From DATKYK01 sp034430255 (GTDB lineage: Bacteria > Chloroflexota > Dehalococcoidia > E44-bin15), in contig DAOUEU010000056.1 of NCBI GenBank assembly GCA_034430255.1, positions 1 through 9,995 on the forward strand: DNA of 9,995 nt, in the 5' to 3' direction. This document shows, piece after piece, positions 6,934 through 9,995 of the stretch. Below the pieces are notes generated by a model. The model saw only the letters and a list, made by a program, of their open reading frames with translations. It was not told where the DNA came from and made no database searches. Numbering within the stretch: position 1 is the first letter of the stretch; each line of letters starts with the position of its first letter. The position numbers and the translations under genes were made by a program.

Positions 6934-6949
6934 CTTGGGTTAACTCAAG
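6934..6949. promoter_or_regulatory. 16-bp near-palindrome, operator-like
   Basis: CTTGGGTTAACTCAAG pairs at seven of eight positions around a GTTAAC centre. It lies between the pilin stop codon and the terminator, in the 3' untranslated part of that transcript. No nearby start codon would make it an obvious operator, so it may be a short RNA hairpin or chance. Confidence 0.25.
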
Positions 6950-6999
6950 CGCTTTTATATAAACGTCTCTTTAATGATCCTCTCACCGATCAACTGCAA

Positions 7000-7482
7000 T
7001 TATGGCCAGACGTCCTGGTAGCCATCACCAGCGGCAGTACAATCGTCGCCTACGCAAACTGAAGCTACGTTACCATTATCGTCTATACGCCAATCGTAAT
7101 GGTTAGTATCCGCGCAGCCTGCGCAATTATGACCAGTAGGATCGCAGTTTACAGCCCTACAACCATCGGGCGCTTCTCGCAGCAGCCCTTCGGTAACACT
7201 GCCCAGTAGCAGGCAGACGTTGAGTGAGTTATTACCCCCTACTTGCAGGTCGTCTACAGAGGTAGAAGTATTATGTGCCACGTAACCAACGGCCGCAGTC
7301 TGAAGTTGATCTCTAGCCGCGTTATAGGCCTGCTCTTCGGTTGTGCCGAAAACGCCGCCGACTGCCATGACGATAACGCCCGCTAGGATTGCCAGGATCA
7401 CCAGGACGATAAGCAACTCGATAAGGGTGAAGCCCTTTTTGCCTCCAAGGCGCTTGAAACCCCATCTCTTAAAACTTGGCAT
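7000..7482 (-). CDS. Type IV prepilin / pseudopilin, cysteine-rich
   Basis: A 160-residue precursor. It has a basic 17-residue leader ending KKG, then F18-T-L-I-E22, the prepilin peptidase site (cleavage after G17, methylated Phe, Glu at +5). A hydrophobic helix follows (about 18-46, FTLIELLIVLVILAILAGVIVMAVGGVF) that anchors the pilin in the membrane and packs the filament core. The globular part (47-160) is acidic and Asn/Gly-rich and has seven cysteines (90, 108, 113, 120, 123, 143, 148), which is many for a small pilin; an odd number leaves at least one unpaired within the monomer. The processing enzyme is encoded upstream (7977-8771). The start is ATG 7480-7482, with GGGAGGTG (7490-7497) seven bases upstream, the strongest ribosome site in the window. 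Whether it is a major pilin, minor pilin or type II secretion pseudopilin cannot be told. Confidence 0.92.
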   Translation of the reverse strand: MPSFKRWGFKRLGGKKGFTLIELLIVLVILAILAGVIVMAVGGVFGTTEEQAYNAARDQLQTAAVGYVAHNTSTSVDDLQVGGNNSLNVCLLLGSVTEGLLREAPDGCRAVNCDPTGHNCAGCADTNHYDWRIDDNGNVASVCVGDDCTAAGDGYQDVWP

Positions 7483-7552
7483 CTCTTCTCACCTCCCTTC
7501 TATATTATTATAGTAATTTAAGTAATATTATCAGTTTTACCAGCCTTATATT

Positions 7553-7581
7553 AAAATAACATAAAAATGTAAATTTGTCAA
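7553..7581 (-). promoter_or_regulatory. Candidate promoter for the pilin gene
   Basis: On the minus strand, a perfect -35 TTGACA (7576-7581) is followed after 17 bases by TATTTT (7553-7558), four of six matches to the -10 consensus, in a strongly AT-rich stretch. It predicts a leader of about 65 bases. With the strong ribosome site and the terminator at 6895-6917, it suggests the pilin is made from its own abundant monocistronic message, apart from pilM-pilD. Confidence 0.5.
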
Positions 7582-7700
7582 GACGTATTGCGGTAAAATG
7601 ATAAAGTGGTGAGGAATTGCGATTGCGATAATTATTCTATCATTTAATTTGACCTGAATATGTGTAGCTCATAGTTACGCTTGAATTCACTATTTCACCT

Positions 7701-7854
7701 GGGGATTGCCACGGCACTTCGCGTGCCTCGCAATGACAGGTGAGAATGTGGAGTTACCACACCGTCATTGCGAGCGAAGCGTGGCAATCTCATTGTCTCA
7801 CTGTCATTCCTGGGATTGCAATGTCGCTAGGTGCTCCTCGCAATGACAGGTGAG
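7701..7854. repeat. Three alternating units of the GTCATTGCGAG repeat family
   Basis: Unit A (7701-7744) reads GATTGCCACG (7704-7713) then CTCGCAATGAC (7727-7737). Unit B (7764-7790) is inverted: GTCATTGCGAG (7764-7774) then CGTGGCAATC (7780-7789). Unit C (7811-7854) is in the same direction as A: GATTGCAATG (7814-7823) then CTCGCAATGAC (7837-7847). A and C share the 18-bp direct repeat CTCGCAATGACAGGTGAG (7727-7744 and 7837-7854). Alternating orientations allow A-B or B-C to fold into long stems. The array sits between the prepilin peptidase and pilin genes. Confidence 0.8.
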
Positions 7855-7905
7855 TAGTGCAGATGGCTTAGCAATCCTGAATTTTCCGCCTGCTCTGGTT
7901 TCTTG

Positions 7906-7921
7906 CCCCGATACATCGGGG
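7906..7921. terminator. CCCCGAT/ATCGGGG hairpin after the prepilin peptidase gene
   Basis: CCCCGATACATCGGGG is a perfect seven-base-pair inverted repeat with a two-base centre, 56 bp past the peptidase stop codon on the minus strand. It could end or stabilise the pilM-pilD transcript. The downstream sequence on that strand (CAAGAAACC) is not T-rich, so an intrinsic terminator is doubtful and it may be part of the neighbouring repeats. Confidence 0.3.
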
Positions 7922-7976
7922 AGATCCCTGCCATAGAAGATTTTACCCTCCGGATGACTCATCCTAATGGCTCTTT

Positions 7977-8771
7977 TTACAGCAGACCTGTGTACCAGTC
8001 CAGGATTCCGTGCCCCCACAGCAGGACCACCATAGCTGCGGCGGCCAGGAAGGGACCAAAGGGGATGGGGTCCCTGCCCCGCCTCAGCCGTAGCAGTAGC
8101 AGCGAGACAGCCACCAGCCCGCCGCTAAGGGTGCCCAGTATCAGGGCAACGAATACTAGTGGGAAGCCGGTGACCAAGCCGATGAGTACTGCGAGGGTTA
8201 CGTCGCCGAGTCCCATGCCGCCGCCCACGCTTCGATAACGCCACAGCGCGATTAGATATACTGAACCCATGAAGGCAAGGCCTACCGCTCCTCCAAGAAG
8301 GGCGTTAAAAATACCTGTGCTGGGCCAGTGGTAAAAACCGTTCCAGAAGAAGGAAAAAATGAGCGCCAGCACTATCGCTGGGTAGACCACGCTGTCCAGG
8401 ACAAGTTGCTGCTCCAGGTCGATAAAGAAGATTACTAGAAAGATGCAGGCATATATGAGGGCGATGGCAAGTTGGGGGCTCAGGCCGTAGTGCCAGGTTA
8501 GCAGGGCGAAAAGGAGGCCAGTTGCCAGTTCCACGACGGGTAGACGGGGGGGTATGCGGGCGCGGCAGTAGCGGCAGCGACCGCGCAGCCAGATGTAGCT
8601 GAAAAGGGGCACTAGATCCGCAGCGCTGAGCCGCCGGTTGCAGGAGTTGCAGTGTGAGGGCAGTCTAACTATGGACTTGCTGTTGGGCAGACGGTCGATG
8701 CAAACGTTAAGAAAGCTGCCCACAGCCAGGCCTAGGAGGGTAAAAAAAACTATTGCCAGCGAAGTGGTCAT
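7977..8771 (-). CDS. pilD: Type IV prepilin leader peptidase / N-methyltransferase (A24)
   Basis: A 264-residue polytopic membrane aspartyl protease that removes prepilin leaders and methylates the new N-terminus. It shows the full-length two-part layout. The N-terminal methylase-type domain has GSFLNVCIDRLP (18-29) and two CxxC pairs (C41-N-S-C44 and C66-R-Y-C69) that bind zinc. The peptidase part has F-F-I-D118-L and GGGMGLGD190VTLA (183-194), the two catalytic aspartates, followed by DPIPFGPFLA (234-243). Several hydrophobic helices span about 5-20, 83-117, 128-142, 155-177 and 192-230. The start ATG (8769-8771) overlaps the stop of the upstream pilM-like gene as ATGA, so translation is probably coupled. 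Its likely substrate is the prepilin at 7000-7482. Confidence 0.95.
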   Translation of the reverse strand: MTTSLAIVFFTLLGLAVGSFLNVCIDRLPNSKSIVRLPSHCNSCNRRLSAADLVPLFSYIWLRGRCRYCRARIPPRLPVVELATGLLFALLTWHYGLSPQLAIALIYACIFLVIFFIDLEQQLVLDSVVYPAIVLALIFSFFWNGFYHWPSTGIFNALLGGAVGLAFMGSVYLIALWRYRSVGGGMGLGDVTLAVLIGLVTGFPLVFVALILGTLSGGLVAVSLLLLRLRRGRDPIPFGPFLAAAAMVVLLWGHGILDWYTGLL

Positions 8772-9995
8772 AGGATTTTGAGGGTCAGCCCCACGTTCAC
8801 CATGAAGTCAGACAGGGGGAAATCTTCAGGGTAATGTATCGGGGGCTCCAGGGGTTGGACGGTGCGCCCGGTAAACGCAGCCACATTTAGAGCAAAGGGC
8901 ACGCTGGAAGCTGTAGCACCGCTGAGATAGATAGGTATATCAGGGTCCAGGGGGTTTTCCTTGTTCGTCTCATCGTAGGTAACTATGGTTCGCCTTATCT
9001 CATCACTGATTCGGCCGACGGCGTAGTCTTCAGCGATCTCCCCTTCACCGATGAAGACGCTTCGTATCATGACGGGGACATCGTCAACAACGATGACCAG
9101 TTCCACACTGTTGCTCTCGCCATTGGCGATTATGGCATCCTTCTGACTCACCGCCCTTACCAGGGCCAGCGGCTTCAGCTCGAGAGCACGGGGCTTTACC
9201 CCGCCCAGGCGAAGCGCTTCTATAAATTGAAGCACCCCTTCCCTGGGGACGACCAACACAAAAACCGGTGTTTGTTCCTTCCCTGCAGGTAGAGCTTGCC
9301 AGTGAATGTAATTGTCCTCTTCTGGAACCGTCATCACCCTCCTGACCTCGCGGGGGAAAGCATTCTCCATTTCCTTCTTGCTCATGTTTGGTACACTTAT
9401 TATTCGGGATACCGCCCTCATCCCAGGGAGGGCACAGACCACATGGCTGTTTTTAACTCCTTTTCCTTCCAGGGCATTCTTGATAACGCCGCCCAGCCCT
9501 TCTGGATCAGCTACCTGTCCCATCTGTAGAAACTGTGGCTTAAATGGTACGCGTTCCCATGACTCGATGGAGTCCCTGTAGAAGGTGACCAGCCTCAGGT
9601 CAGTGCCCTCTAGGCTCAAGGAAATAATACGCTTTCCCTCCTTCCCACCACCGATCTGTAGGATGGGGAATCGTGGCATTCTTCGCGCTGGCCTTTTTAC
9701 TCTTCTTGGCGCAGCCTTTGCCTTTTTTTTCGCTTTGGCCTCAGCAGCCTCTTTAGCCTTGGACTTTTGCTCTGCCCTGGCTTTCTTTTCAGCTCTAGCA
9801 GCTTCCTTGGCCTGGGCCTTTGACCGTGCTATCTCCTCTGCCTTAGCTTTTTTCGCAGCCTCGGCGGCTTCTTTAGCCTCTAGCTTCTTTTCCGCCTTTA
9901 CCTCAGCCACGGCTTTCTTTGGTGGCTGAGCCCTTACCTCGGCGGCTTCTTTAGCCTCTAGCTTCTTTTCCGCCTTTACCTCAGCCACGGCTTTC
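8768..9995 (-). CDS. pilM: PilM-like pilus assembly protein with Lys/Ala/Glu-rich N-terminal repeats (partial)
   Basis: The frame is open to the right window edge, so the N-terminus is missing; the apparent GTG start at 9986-9988 is an internal Val codon of the repeat. Residue numbers here count from that GTG. About residues 1-105 are Ala/Lys/Glu-rich (KAEKKLEAKEAAE, then many AKEAAEAKAKKKAKA-like stretches), likely a charged helix or coiled coil, ending in basic APRRVKRPARRMPRFP. The rest resembles the actin-like PilM/ComA fold: RIISLSLEGTDLRLVTF, a PGMRAVSRIISVP segment, VFVLVVPREGVLQFIEAL with VKPRALELKPLALVRAV, and a late IYLSGATASSVPFALNV segment. In type IV pili, PilM sits at the cytoplasmic face and couples to PilN/PilO. 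Adjacency to pilD supports this. The long N-terminal extension is unusual; PilM normally starts near the actin fold. Confidence 0.82.
   Translation of the reverse strand, partial: KAVAEVKAEKKLEAKEAAEVRAQPPKKAVAEVKAEKKLEAKEAAEAAKKAKAEEIARSKAQAKEAARAEKKARAEQKSKAKEAAEAKAKKKAKAAPRRVKRPARRMPRFPILQIGGGKEGKRIISLSLEGTDLRLVTFYRDSIESWERVPFKPQFLQMGQVADPEGLGGVIKNALEGKGVKNSHVVCALPGMRAVSRIISVPNMSKKEMENAFPREVRRVMTVPEEDNYIHWQALPAGKEQTPVFVLVVPREGVLQFIEALRLGGVKPRALELKPLALVRAVSQKDAIIANGESNSVELVIVVDDVPVMIRSVFIGEGEIAEDYAVGRISDEIRRTIVTYDETNKENPLDPDIPIYLSGATASSVPFALNVAAFTGRTVQPLEPPIHYPEDFPLSDFMVNVGLTLKIL
9859..9995 (-). repeat. 59-bp perfect direct repeat, 78-bp period, inside the pilM-like gene
   Basis: Positions 9859-9917 and 9937-9995 are identical over all 59 bases, spaced 78 bp apart (26 codons). 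Both encode KAVAEVKAEKKLEAKEAAE on the minus strand; the 19-bp spacer completes a 26-residue unit with VRAQPP. The second copy reaches the last base of the window, so the repeat may continue. The period is a multiple of three, so gain or loss of units keeps the frame. Confidence 0.9.

Larger units (their letters stand above)
6378..6999. other. Intergenic region, 622 bp, regulatory sites and repeats, no gene
   Basis: It separates the GT20 gene start from the pilin gene end, both on the minus strand. It holds the GT20 promoter candidate, a low-complexity stretch (6511-6576), a 127-bp inverted-repeat element (6587-6713), about 180 bases without recognisable structure (6714-6894), a terminator hairpin (6895-6917) and a 16-bp near-palindrome (6934-6949). 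No credible coding sequence was seen; the open frame at 6469-6735 translates the repeat. Confidence 0.75.
7498..7976. other. Intergenic region between prepilin peptidase and pilin genes, no gene
   Basis: About 480 bp inside the pilus cluster. It holds the AT-rich pilin promoter region (about 7498-7660), three GTCATTGCGAG-family repeat units (7701-7854) and a CCCCGAT hairpin (7906-7921). The only open frame of note (7804-8019 minus) overlaps the peptidase gene and translates repeat sequence, so I do not regard it as a gene. Confidence 0.75.

Noticed and set aside
7701..7854. Possible CRISPR array
   Set aside because: Units alternate in orientation, are irregularly spaced and have no uniform spacers; no cas gene is present.
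7804..8019. Minus-strand 71-residue frame between the pilin and peptidase genes
   Set aside because: Its C-terminus (CHCEEHLATLQSQE) is translated repeat unit C and its N-terminus overlaps pilD; no supporting ribosome site.
9585..9929. Plus-strand 114-residue hydrophobic frame
   Set aside because: It is the antisense of the Lys/Ala/Glu-rich pilM-like coding sequence; its Phe/Ala/Ser bias is a by-product of that composition.
9986..9988. GTG as the start of the pilM-like gene
   Set aside because: The frame remains open to the window edge, and this codon is the Val of the repeat unit that recurs at the matching place in the other copy.

Overview
The window looks like part of a Chloroflexota chromosome, probably Dehalococcoidia or a relative, and possibly a contig from an uncultured genome. 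This placement is an inference. It rests on the overall flavour of the proteins and on dispersed intergenic repeats (CATTGCGAG...CGTGGCAATC units and GGGGGAC/CCCCCAG hairpins) of a kind I associate with that group. No rRNA or other marker is present to confirm it.

Layout, left to right: (1) 1-1516, minus strand, the N-terminal two thirds or less of alanyl-tRNA synthetase, cut by the left edge. (2) 1517-2184, a divergent intergenic region holding a three-hairpin repeat, a candidate promoter for each side, and one copy of the CATTGCGAG repeat. (3) 2185-4678, plus strand, a YifB/ComM-type AAA+ ATPase followed 31 bp later by a small MscS-family mechanosensitive channel. (4) 4845-6377, minus strand, a GT20 trehalose-6-phosphate-synthase-like glycosyltransferase, convergent with the channel gene. 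(5) 6378-6999, a repeat-rich gap with a good candidate promoter, a 127-bp inverted-repeat element and a strong terminator hairpin. (6) 7000-9995, minus strand, a type IV pilus-type cluster read right to left: PilM-like protein (cut by the right edge), prepilin peptidase (overlapping it by ATGA), then, after about 500 bp of repeats, a cysteine-rich prepilin with a canonical KKG/FTLIE processing site.

Functional themes are translation (AlaS), DNA uptake/recombination and surface pili (ComM-like, PilM-like, PilD, pilin), and osmotic physiology (MscS-like channel beside a trehalose-phosphate-synthase-like enzyme). ComM in other bacteria acts as a helicase during natural transformation and type IV pili take up DNA, so both halves could serve competence. 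They are on opposite strands and separated, so this is only suggestive.

No CRISPR array, transposase, tRNA or phage gene was found, and I see no clear undescribed multi-gene system. The features most worth following are the dispersed inverted-repeat family, the Lys/Ala/Glu tandem-repeat extension of the PilM-like protein at the window edge, the seven-cysteine pilin, and the altered glycine loop of the GT20 enzyme.
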